The notes under the pieces were generated by a model. That model worked only from the letters and a program-made list of their open reading frames with translations. It had not been told where the DNA came from and did not search any database. This document shows positions 1 through 5,957 of a stretch of DNA of 5,959 bases, in pieces (the first letter of the stretch is position 1; each line of letters begins with the position of its first letter). Source of the stretch: CAYNST01 sp964399955 (GTDB taxonomy: Bacteria > Pseudomonadota > Gammaproteobacteria > Pseudomonadales > Cellvibrionaceae); the NCBI GenBank assembly GCA_964399955.1, contig CAYNST010000162.1, forward strand, positions 1-5,959, given 5' to 3'. Made by a program: the position numbers and the translations under genes.

Positions 1-79
1 CCAGACGAAAAAATGGCCTACAGCAGTGGTGATGAGGAAACGTCAACAGACCCTAATGAACTGACAGTGGATCTCCCCC
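1..79 (+). other. Leader region, possibly the tail of an upstream gene
   Basis: No gene can be identified with confidence here. One frame is open from base 1 to a TGA at 136-138 and would give an acidic tail containing GDEETSTDPNELTVDL. A second frame closes with TGA at 62-64, sixteen bases before the TTG start of the ATP-grasp gene, a normal operon spacing. Either could be the C-terminus of an upstream gene; homologous loci often have a DUF2126 transglutaminase gene in this position. I do not recognise either peptide. The region is visibly more AT-rich than the gene that follows, so it could equally be an intergenic leader. Confidence 0.2.
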
Positions 80-2617
80 TTGAGCGACTCTCCTACCTTT
101 TCGGCCGCCAGCCAGCAAGCTTTGCACCCCGGCGATGAATCCCGCCATCCAGACGGCAGTGTGCGCGAGTCCTGGCGCTACGTTCTGGACGCTATGCACG
201 CACTGGGCCCGCAAGGCCTTGCCGAGCGCCACCAGAAGGCCCGCAGGATTCTGCGCGACGACGGCGTCACCTATAACATTTACTCAACCGAGCACGGCGC
301 CATCAAGGCCTGGGAACTGGACCTGGTGCCCTTTGTCATTGGCAGTGACGACTGGGCCAAAATTGAATCCGGCCTGCTGGAGCGGGCAGAGCTGTTCAAC
401 CTGATTCTGGAAGACATTTACGGCGAGCGCGAGCTGATCAAAAGCGGCACCCTGCCACCGGAAGCCATTTTTGCCCACGGCGGCTTTTTGCGGGCCTGCC
501 ACGGCATCAAACTGGCTGGCGCCCACCAGCTGATACTGCACGCGGTTGACATGGCGCGCCTGCCCAGTGGTGAGCTATGCGTATTTGCCGACCGCTGCCA
601 GTCGCCCAGCGGCGCCGGCTACGCACTGGAGAACCGCACGGTCATGTCGCGGGTACTGCCCAGTATGTTCCGCGACAGCCAGGTGCATCGCCTGGCTCGA
701 TTCTTTCAACGCCTGCGTGTCAAACTCAGCGAACTGGTGCCACACACCGACGAGCCACGGGTGGTGGTGTTAACGCCCGGCGCGCACAATGAAACGTATT
801 TTGAGCACACCTACCTTGCCAATTATCTGGGCTACCCCCTGGTGCAAAGTGGCGACCTGATTGTGCGCAACGGCTTTGTGTGGATGAAGTCCCTGGAAGG
901 CCTGTCACGGGTGGACGTTATTCTGCGCCGGGTTGACGATGTTTTTTGTGACCCCCTGGAGCTGCGCAGCGACTCCCAATTGGGGGTGGCGGGGCTGTTG
1001 GATGTGGCGCGACTGGGGCGGGTGGCCATTGTCAACCCCCTGGGGGCCGGTGTGCTGGAGAACCCCGTACTGCTCAAGTACCTGCCGCAAATCAGCCGCC
1101 GGTTGCTGGGGCGTGAACCGCGACTGGCCTCGGTGGCCACCTACTGGTGTGGCGCGGAAGACGACATGAAGTTGATCAAAAGCCGTTTCGACGAGCTGGT
1201 GATCAAGCCCATCTACCGGGGCAGCGGCGGTCAGAGCATCCTTCCGGCGACGCTGTCTGCGGCCGACAAACAGGCGCTGCTAGAGCGCATCAGCAGTCAA
1301 CCTTATCAGTTTGTGGCCCAGGAGCTGATCAGCCATTCCCGCGTGCCGACCCTGGTGGACGGACAGCTCAAACCCCTGCCCACCATTTTGCGCAGCTTCG
1401 CCGTGGCGGACAAGGTGTCCTACTCCATCATGCCGGGGGGCCTGGCGCGTGTCGGCCAACAAGAGGACAGCTATCTCATCTCCAACCAGCTCGGGTCCAT
1501 CAACAAGGACATCTGGGTGGTGGCCTCGGAGCCCGAAAGGCAAGGGCAGTCGGACATGCCCTCGGAGAAGTTCTCCGCACACCTGCAGGGCGTGGGCCTG
1601 CCCAGTCGGGTGGTGGAAAACCTGTTTTGGTTTGGTCGCTACGCGGAGCGGGCAGAGAGCTCCCTGCGGGTTCTGCGCACGGTGTTTGTCATGCTCAACA
1701 GTGCCGAGCCCCTACCGGAAGCGTGCCGTAAAACGCTGTTGTCAGCCGTTTCTGAAGTCACCGACAGCGCGCCGGGTTTCAAGCGCAGCGGTCAGACCCT
1801 GCTCGTCAATCCTGAGCCGGAGCTGTTGGCTGTACTGCTGGACGGCGGCCGCATGGGCAGCGTCAAGTACTGTTTGAATGCGATGCTCAACTGCGCAGAA
1901 GAGTCCAAAGAGTTGCTGTCCTCGGATTTTTTGCGGGTGATCAACGACATTCGTGATGGATTGGATACGCTCTCCGCCGACCTGAAGGAAGGCCTGGTGG
2001 CCGCACCGGAAGAAGCACTGGATCCACTGGTAACGGCGCTGATGGCGCTCTCCGGTCTGTCGCAGGAGAGCATGGTGCGCGGCACCGGCTGGCGCTTCAT
2101 GGAGATAGGCCGTCGCCTGGAGCGCGGGCTGCAGACCGAATCCCTGTTGCGCACCCTGCTTGGCGACGCTGGTGACGAAGCAGAGGAATCCAGCCTGTTG
2201 CTGGCAACCCTTTCCAGTCTGGAGGTGTTGATGACCTATCGCCGCCGTTACCGGGCGCGCATGGATGCGGCGCTGGTGCTGGAGCTGGTACTGTTGGATA
2301 CCAGCAATCCGCGCTCGCTGCTGTTCCAGTTTGAGCAGTTGCAAAGTCAGATGAACCTGCTGCCAGAGATGGGCACTTCCAGCCGCGAGCTGCAGGCAGA
2401 GCAGCGCGCTGTCCTGGAGGCCATCACCACGCTGCGACTGAAACGGCTGGTGGAACTGGCGGAAGTGGACAGCGAATCCGGTCGGCGCGAATGCCTGGAT
2501 CAAACGCTCAGCCATTTGCACCAGTTACTGAGCAGTATCGGCGCCGTCCTCAGCGACAAATATTTTGACCTGCAGGTTCGGCCCCAGCAGTTGGTCCGCG
2601 CCGTGTGGGAGGGCTGA
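80..2617 (+). CDS. Circularly permuted ATP-grasp (type 2) / Alpha-E fusion protein
   Basis: An 845-residue cytoplasmic protein with no signal peptide or membrane segment. Residues about 19-500 match the circularly permuted ATP-grasp family (DUF404/DUF407): an N-terminal DGSVRESW segment, DGVTYNIY (61-68), SPSGAGYALENR (175-186), LTPGAHNETYFEHTYLA (231-247), NPLGAGVLENP (319-329) and a glycine-rich VIKPIYRGSGGQSI (374-387). An Alpha-E helical domain follows from about residue 508, opening with the hallmark LPSRVVENLFWFGRYAERAE. In many genomes these two domains are separate genes; here they are fused, as in many gammaproteobacteria. The family is predicted to be an ATP-dependent amide ligase making peptide bonds; the substrate is unknown. 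The start is TTG at 80: an in-frame stop at 62-64 blocks anything earlier, and conserved sequence from about residue 19 rules out the first ATG at 194. A weak GTGGA lies upstream. The gene is directly coupled to the transglutaminase gene. The family call is firm; the exact start is less so. Confidence 0.95.
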   Translation: MSDSPTFSAASQQALHPGDESRHPDGSVRESWRYVLDAMHALGPQGLAERHQKARRILRDDGVTYNIYSTEHGAIKAWELDLVPFVIGSDDWAKIESGLLERAELFNLILEDIYGERELIKSGTLPPEAIFAHGGFLRACHGIKLAGAHQLILHAVDMARLPSGELCVFADRCQSPSGAGYALENRTVMSRVLPSMFRDSQVHRLARFFQRLRVKLSELVPHTDEPRVVVLTPGAHNETYFEHTYLANYLGYPLVQSGDLIVRNGFVWMKSLEGLSRVDVILRRVDDVFCDPLELRSDSQLGVAGLLDVARLGRVAIVNPLGAGVLENPVLLKYLPQISRRLLGREPRLASVATYWCGAEDDMKLIKSRFDELVIKPIYRGSGGQSILPATLSAADKQALLERISSQPYQFVAQELISHSRVPTLVDGQLKPLPTILRSFAVADKVSYSIMPGGLARVGQQEDSYLISNQLGSINKDIWVVASEPERQGQSDMPSEKFSAHLQGVGLPSRVVENLFWFGRYAERAESSLRVLRTVFVMLNSAEPLPEACRKTLLSAVSEVTDSAPGFKRSGQTLLVNPEPELLAVLLDGGRMGSVKYCLNAMLNCAEESKELLSSDFLRVINDIRDGLDTLSADLKEGLVAAPEEALDPLVTALMALSGLSQESMVRGTGWRFMEIGRRLERGLQTESLLRTLLGDAGDEAEESSLLLATLSSLEVLMTYRRRYRARMDAALVLELVLLDTSNPRSLLFQFEQLQSQMNLLPEMGTSSRELQAEQRAVLEAITTLRLKRLVELAEVDSESGRRECLDQTLSHLHQLLSSIGAVLSDKYFDLQVRPQQLVRAVWEG
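2607..2613 (+). promoter_or_regulatory. Ribosome binding site of the transglutaminase gene
   Basis: GGGAGGG lies six bases before the ATG at 2620 and inside the last codons of the preceding gene. It decides between a GTG at 2605, which would place the site inside the new gene, and the ATG at 2620, and it implies translational coupling of the two genes. Confidence 0.8.
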
Positions 2618-2619
2618 GA

Positions 2620-3522
2620 ATGCGCTACCAGGTTACTCATACCACCAGCTATCACTACAACGCCGAGGTGGGGCGATGCTACAACATGGCGCACATGCTG
2701 CCCCGGGACACCGAGCGGCAGTCGTGTTTGCGAAGCTCCGTGCAAATTACGCCGTTGCCTGCGCAAACGGACAAGCACGAGGACTACTTCGGCAATCTGT
2801 CCTACTATTTTTCCATTCAAACCAGCCATACCCAGCTGAGTATCACCGCTTTGAGTGAGGTAGTGATGCAGCCGCTCAGTTTCAGTGAATCCTTTGCATT
2901 TGGCTTGAGCTGCGAGGAGGCGCTGCAGGCCTTGCGCAACAGCAAAGAGCCGCAGGTACTGCTGGCGCGGGAGTTTTTACTGGACTCGCCCATGATCAAG
3001 GCACATGCCGCCCTGCGCGAATATGCCGCTCCCAGCTTCGCCCCCGGTCGGCCGCTGCTGGATGCCGTGCGCGAATTGACCGAACGTATCTACCGCGAAT
3101 TTGCCTATGTACCCGGCTCTACCAGCGTAGCCACGCCCCTGTGGGATGTGCTTAAAAACAGGCGCGGGGTGTGCCAGGATTTTGCTCATCTGGCCATTGG
3201 TTGCCTGCGCTCGCTGGGCTTTCCCGCGCGTTACATTTCCGGCTACCTCGAGACCCTGCCCGCGCCCGGCCAGCCCAAACTGATTGGTGCGGACGCCACC
3301 CACGCCTGGCTTGCGGTTTTTTGCCCGCAAGACGGTTGGTGCGAGTTTGATCCCACCAACAATAAAATGGCTTCACAGCAACACATAGTTACCGCCTGGG
3401 GGCGAGATTATTCCGATGTAACGCCCTTGCGTGGGGTTATTTTTGGTGGCGGCAAAAAGAACCGTCTGACGGTTGCGGTAACCGTTACCCGGGTTGCCGA
3501 CGGGTCAGACACCCCAAGCTGA
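2620..3522 (+). CDS. Transglutaminase-like (papain-fold) family protein
   Basis: A 300-residue protein without a signal peptide. Residues about 1-90 resemble the bacterial transglutaminase N-terminal region (MRYQVTHTTSYHYNAEV, a typical opening). Residues about 145-250 form the catalytic core with a complete triad: Cys185 in RRGVCQDFAH, His228 in ATHAW and Asp244 in EFDPTN. The family may hydrolyse, transfer or form amide and isopeptide bonds; the substrate here is unknown. The start begins two bases after the ATP-grasp/Alpha-E stop, so the two are almost certainly one transcript and act in one pathway: ligase plus papain-fold peptidase or transferase. The length is normal for the family and the stop is intact. 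Only three bases separate the stop from the assembly gap, so any further operon gene, such as the Anbu peptidase common in this context, would be hidden. Confidence 0.95.
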   Translation: MRYQVTHTTSYHYNAEVGRCYNMAHMLPRDTERQSCLRSSVQITPLPAQTDKHEDYFGNLSYYFSIQTSHTQLSITALSEVVMQPLSFSESFAFGLSCEEALQALRNSKEPQVLLAREFLLDSPMIKAHAALREYAAPSFAPGRPLLDAVRELTERIYREFAYVPGSTSVATPLWDVLKNRRGVCQDFAHLAIGCLRSLGFPARYISGYLETLPAPGQPKLIGADATHAWLAVFCPQDGWCEFDPTNNKMASQQHIVTAWGRDYSDVTPLRGVIFGGGKKNRLTVAVTVTRVADGSDTPS

Positions 3523-3525
3523 ACC

Positions 3526-3625
3526 NNNNNNNNNNNNNNNNNNNNNNNNNNNNNNNNNNNNNNNNNNNNNNNNNNNNNNNNNNNNNNNNNNNNNNNNNNN
3601 NNNNNNNNNNNNNNNNNNNNNNNNN
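3526..3625. other. Assembly gap (100 N)
   Basis: A run of exactly 100 unknown bases. This round number is the usual placeholder for a scaffold gap of undetermined size, so the real distance between the flanks is unknown. The left flank ends just after a plus-strand operon gene, and the right flank appears to be the 5' end of a minus-strand gene, so at least part of one gene is missing. Confidence 0.95.
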
Positions 3626-3671
3626 CCACGCCCAGGTTGGCCGTGGCGCAAATGGCGGTGCCTTCCAGCAT
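3626..3671 (-). CDS. N-terminus of an unidentified minus-strand gene, cut by the gap
   Basis: On the minus strand an ATG at 3671-3669 opens a frame that reads MLEGTAICATANLGV and then enters the N run. Just upstream of the ATG is an A-rich stretch ending AGAGAG, a plausible ribosome binding site a few bases from the start. The same frame extends further upstream to base 3791, but that stretch is basic, proline-rich and unconvincing, so the ATG next to the purine-rich site is preferred. Only 15 residues are visible. I do not recognise the family, and the peptide is too short to assign. If real, the gene diverges from the DUF2750-like gene. Confidence 0.35.
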
Positions 3672-3782
3672 AGGCTCTCTTTTTTTACGCAGCGATGGGT
3701 AAATCTGCCGGTTAGCTGAATAGTTACCCTTATTCTGCTCCGTCGGCGTTAAAATGCCGGCCGGTATCAGGGCCCTCCTCAG

Positions 3783-3799
3783 CCGGGCCAATAACCCGG
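3783..3799. repeat. Small inverted repeat
   Basis: CCGGG and CCCGG form a five-base-pair stem around a seven-base AT-rich loop. There is no T-tract on either side, so it is not a standard terminator. It may be an operator or incidental in GC-rich DNA. Confidence 0.4.
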
Positions 3800-3859
3800 A
3801 GCCGGAAAGTGCGTCCCGTATGCATATTCACCGTATAAAGCCGCAGAGGCGAGGTTCCG

Positions 3860-3878
3860 GACCGGACAACCGCCGGTC
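3860..3878. repeat. Inverted repeat in the presumed leader of the DUF2750-like gene
   Basis: GACCGG and CCGGTC form a perfect six-base-pair stem with a seven-base loop, about 45 bases before the start codon at 3922. If transcription starts near 3845, the hairpin would lie in the 5' untranslated leader, well before the ribosome binding site. Confidence 0.45.
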
Positions 3879-3921
3879 GCACCCCGCCAAAGCACCATCC
3901 AACGTGTAGGACAGCATTGCT

Positions 3922-4284
3922 ATGAGTGACATTCTCGGGGAAGATTTTGACCATAACTACGAACTGTTCATCGAAGAATCTTTGGCGACAGGTTGTGTAT
4001 GGGGCCTGCAGAGCGAGGAAGGCTGGGCGCTGTGTCCTTCTGCACAAAACGGCGAGATTGATGTGATGCCGCTCTGGTCACAGCCGGACTACGCACAGGT
4101 GCACGCGGTGGAGGAGTGGAGCCACTACAAGGTAGTGCCAATTTCGCTGGAGGAGCTGATAGACGATTGGTTGCCGGGCCTGCACGAGGACCTGACTTTG
4201 ATTGGGCCCAATTGGAACGCCGATCTTGAAGGAGATGAGTTGGAGCCGCTGGATTTGCTGGAAGAATTTACTGAAGAGGAGTAA
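3922..4284 (+). CDS. DUF2750-like small acidic protein
   Basis: A 120-residue cytoplasmic protein. The layout CVWGL (25-29), EGWAL (33-37), a charged spacer, MPLWSQPDYA (49-58), W66-Y69, then PISLEELIDDWLPGLHEDL (73-91) matches the DUF2750 pattern as I know it: VWGL...GWAL...PLWP..YA...W..Y.P..I.L..F....LP.L..D. The function of this family is unknown. The last 20 residues are strikingly acidic (ending EEFTEEE), giving the protein a strong negative charge. The ATG has an AGGA ten bases upstream (3908-3911), which is slightly long spacing. The gene stands alone on its strand and converges on the thioredoxin-like gene with only 11 bases between the stops. The gene call is secure; the family call rests on motif layout from memory. 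Confidence 0.85.
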   Translation: MSDILGEDFDHNYELFIEESLATGCVWGLQSEEGWALCPSAQNGEIDVMPLWSQPDYAQVHAVEEWSHYKVVPISLEELIDDWLPGLHEDLTLIGPNWNADLEGDELEPLDLLEEFTEEE

Positions 4285-4295
4285 GCGCTGCGGGC

Positions 4296-4805
4296 CTAAG
4301 GGCTTGCCTGCGACAGCAGTTGCTCTACTTGCAGCGCCACTTGCTGGGAGCTGGTACCGGCGGCGCGTTGGTAGAGAATACGCCGGTCGGGGCCTACAAC
4401 CACCACCCCAGGTGTCACTTCAACCGCGTACCGTCGAGCTATGTGGTCGGCCCGCAAGACGACGGATATGGACGGCGCCCGCTGTTTGACATAGGCCGTG
4501 GGGTCACCATTTTCCCACACGTTCATAACATAGAATACAACCTTGGACGATTGCTCCCGATGGTGCACGCTGAGCTTGTTCATCTCTGGTAACAGCTCCT
4601 GGCAGTTTTTGCACCAACTGGCACAAAAGATCATGACGGTGGCACGACCTTGCTCCGCCTCCTGGTAAAGCGAGACGGTTTCCCCCTGGCTGTCCATCAG
4701 TATCCAGTTGGGGGCAATGTCACCGGCCTGCAACGCCTCGGCCGAGGTTGCGCAGGGGATGAACAGGGCCAGCAGACTGTATAGAGAGAGACGCAAGCGC
4801 AACAT
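4296..4805 (-). CDS. Periplasmic TlpA-like thioredoxin-fold protein
   Basis: A 169-residue exported redox protein. Residues 1-22 form a Sec signal peptide (basic MLRLRLSLYS, a hydrophobic core, probable cleavage after ATSA). The Cys at 18 follows proline, so it is not a lipobox. The mature part opens with the redoxin-like GDIAPNWILMDSQGETVSL (28-46). The active site is W64-C-K-N-C68, preceded by Cys61, and the likely cis-proline is in VTPG (130-133), followed by VVVVGPDRRILYQ. Both active-site cysteines are present, so thiol-disulfide exchange in the periplasm is expected; the partner is unknown. The frame extends 23 codons upstream to 4874, but that would bury the signal peptide, so the ATG at 4805-4803 is chosen even though its ribosome binding site is weak. 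No cytochrome c maturation genes are nearby. Confidence 0.9.
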   Translation of the reverse strand: MLRLRLSLYSLLALFIPCATSAEALQAGDIAPNWILMDSQGETVSLYQEAEQGRATVMIFCASWCKNCQELLPEMNKLSVHHREQSSKVVFYVMNVWENGDPTAYVKQRAPSISVVLRADHIARRYAVEVTPGVVVVGPDRRILYQRAAGTSSQQVALQVEQLLSQASP

Positions 4806-4969
4806 AGATGTACTCAAGGTATGGCAAAAATGATTGGATGAATTCTGCCCGGCTTGGTTCCCGTCTCGCCACATCCTCGTGCCATTGTTCTACCAAGGTC
4901 TCAGTTCTGCAAAAATGTGGCACCGCAATCGGTTATTGTGGCGCGTGCCATGGGGCCTGTTTCAGCCGC

Positions 4970-5626
4970 TCACATGCGCAGCATCAACGAGAGGCCAAAA
5001 CTGTCCAGTGGACGCCTGCCTCGATCCAAACGCTCAAAATTCAAAACCACTGCCCGGTCCCCGCTCCAGCTGTAGCCCAGTCCCACACCCTGGGTCAGGT
5101 CGTTGGTGGCGGTTCGGGTCTCCTCCACTGACCAGGGCGCGCCTTCCTCTTCGCCCTCCTGCGCCCGGTACAGCAGTTCATCGTGAAAGCGGGTGCCCAG
5201 GTGGGCGCGCACAAATATGAATTCAGATAAAGGCAAAGACAGCAGCAGCTTAAAGTCTACCGCGTACATACTGCCGGAGCTGATGTTGAGGAGTTCGTCG
5301 TTCAATTCGATAGAGGACAGCCTTAGGCTGGTGCCAGCCTCAGCCGCAATAAAATTGTTGAATTGGCGGCCGACGAAAAAACGAGGGCCAAAGCCGTATT
5401 CACCCACATGGAACACAGATTCCGGCTCCTGTTGAGCCACGCTGGCAAACCGTCCCATGGCGGGCGGATTTTGTACGGCAACCTCCCTCAGATCCAGCGT
5501 GACCTCGGCTTGCTGATTGTGTATGCCTGCGCCCCAGTATATGAATGACCGGTTGGACTGGCTCCAGCAGGCAACCGAACTGGTCAGCGTTGCCAACAAC
5601 AGCAGGCAGGCGGTTGTCAGTTTCAT
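4970..5626 (-). CDS. Small outer-membrane beta-barrel protein (OmpA/OmpW-like size)
   Basis: A 218-residue exported protein of no recognised specific family. Residues 1-19 form a signal peptide (MKLTTACLLLLATLTSSVA), with cleavage likely next to Cys20 or shortly after. The rest shows alternating amphipathic beta segments, roughly at 28-41, 72-88, 90-106, 118-132, 134-152, 176-188, 191-200 and 208-218, consistent with an eight-stranded barrel. A long acidic loop lies between two late strands (about 154-176, with QEGEEEGAPWSVEET). Glycine and aromatic residues are spread through the strands (GEYGFGPRFFVGRQF, VGLGYSWSGD). The C-terminus is LSLMLRM, without the usual final aromatic residue. The start is fixed by AAGGA seven bases before ATG; a longer frame to 5677 has no such signal. 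It lies upstream of the thioredoxin-like gene, 164 bases away, so co-transcription is possible but not shown. Confidence 0.8.
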   Translation of the reverse strand: MKLTTACLLLLATLTSSVACWSQSNRSFIYWGAGIHNQQAEVTLDLREVAVQNPPAMGRFASVAQQEPESVFHVGEYGFGPRFFVGRQFNNFIAAEAGTSLRLSSIELNDELLNISSGSMYAVDFKLLLSLPLSEFIFVRAHLGTRFHDELLYRAQEGEEEGAPWSVEETRTATNDLTQGVGLGYSWSGDRAVVLNFERLDRGRRPLDSFGLSLMLRM

Positions 5627-5633
5627 TGTGAAG

Positions 5634-5638
5634 TCCTT
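5634..5638 (-). promoter_or_regulatory. Ribosome binding site of the beta-barrel gene
   Basis: On the minus strand AAGGA ends seven bases before the ATG at 5626-5624. It is the strongest ribosome binding site among the minus-strand genes and selects this start over the upstream in-frame start at 5677. Confidence 0.8.
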
Positions 5639-5741
5639 ATAAGACAAAAGAAAAACCGCACCCGGTCCCGCAGGCAACGGACACTTACGACGTCGACAGG
5701 TTGCATTGCAATGATTGTTGTCAACGCGGATTGGTCGTCAT

Positions 5742-5776
5742 GACCGCCCATATCGCCTACTCCAAGTGGCGGGGTC
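5742..5776. repeat. Inverted repeat, left of three
   Basis: GACCGCC (5742-5748) pairs with GGCGGGGTC (5768-5776) through seven base pairs with a two-base bulge, enclosing a 19-base loop. Confidence 0.5.
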
Positions 5777-5781
5777 GCCTC

Positions 5782-5827
5782 AGCCAGGGCGTGATTCCAA
5801 AGCTCTGGCCCGGGTACGCCCCTGGCT
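5782..5827. repeat. Long inverted repeat, middle of three
   Basis: AGCCAGGGCGT (5782-5792) is complementary to ACGCCCCTGGCT (5816-5827): eleven base pairs with one bulged base. The 23-base loop contains a further near-palindrome, CCAAAGCTCTGG (5797-5808). No T-tract follows on either strand, so it is not a normal intrinsic terminator. Confidence 0.75.
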
Positions 5828-5905
5828 GCGTTACCCATTGGCCCATCGGCTCAGGGACGGGACAAAACGCCGGCAGGGGAGGCACCCGGAGGGGTAACGC
5901 GCAGC
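5825..5905. repeat. Long-range inverted repeat, right of three
   Basis: GCTGCGTTACCC (5825-5836) is complementary to GGGTAACGCGCAGC (5892-5905): twelve base pairs interrupted by a two-base bulge, enclosing 55 bases. Its left arm starts three bases inside the right arm of the middle hairpin, so the two stems either stack side by side or compete for those bases. Confidence 0.7.
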
Positions 5906-5918
5906 AAGCGTGCACATC

Positions 5919-5957
5919 TTACACGTTTAGGCCGACGCAATTTTCCTTGCGCCAGTC
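5919..5957 (-). CDS. Possible C-terminal tail of a gene beyond the right edge
   Basis: On the minus strand a frame entering from the right edge reads DWRKENCVGLNV and stops with TAA at 5921-5919. The composition is protein-like, but twelve codons are too few to identify anything. If real, the structured region follows directly downstream of its stop. The other minus-strand frame entering here runs through the inverted repeats and looks less natural. Confidence 0.15.
   Translation of the reverse strand, partial: DWRKENCVGLNV

Larger units (their letters stand above)
3672..3921. other. Intergenic region between divergent genes
   Basis: About 250 bases with no credible gene. A minus-strand open frame covering 3730-4047 mostly mirrors the DUF2750-like gene and was discarded. 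The region should hold promoters for both directions. A TATAAA at 3834-3839 is a possible -10 box for the plus-strand gene, but no good -35 box sits 17 bases upstream, so it is only suggestive. The region also contains two short GC-rich hairpins, listed separately. Confidence 0.5.
5639..5918. other. Structured non-coding region upstream of the beta-barrel gene
   Basis: About 280 bases without a convincing gene on either strand. Open frames here are rich in Arg, Gly, Trp and Pro and lack ribosome binding sites. Read on the minus strand, it holds a TTGACA at 5724-5719, a possible -35 box for the barrel gene, though no good -10 follows at 16-18 bases. A small palindrome, TTGCAATGCAA, lies at 5711-5701, and a T-rich stretch lies just before the ribosome binding site. 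Its right half (5742-5905) contains three inverted repeats, listed separately, which suggest a folded RNA or long leader. Confidence 0.5.

Noticed and set aside
1147..1731. 194-codon plus-strand open frame
   Set aside because: Out-of-phase shadow of the ATP-grasp gene, with Gly, Arg and Pro-rich low-quality composition.
1742..2521. 259-codon minus-strand open frame
   Set aside because: It lies entirely antisense to the Alpha-E part of the fusion protein. Its composition (rich in Gln, His and Ala) is what antisense frames of GC-rich genes produce, and no family motif is visible.
3657..3687. Possible plus-strand intrinsic terminator (GCCT...AGGC followed by a T-rich run)
   Set aside because: The stem is only four base pairs and the T-run is separated from it. 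The same bases better fit the start codon and ribosome binding site of a minus-strand gene.
3730..4047. 105-codon minus-strand open frame
   Set aside because: Mostly antisense to the DUF2750-like gene, with no ribosome binding site and no recognisable motif.
5641..5680. Possible terminator or attenuator upstream of the barrel gene (T-rich run on the minus strand)
   Set aside because: The GC-rich bases before the T-run do not form a clear stem of more than three base pairs.
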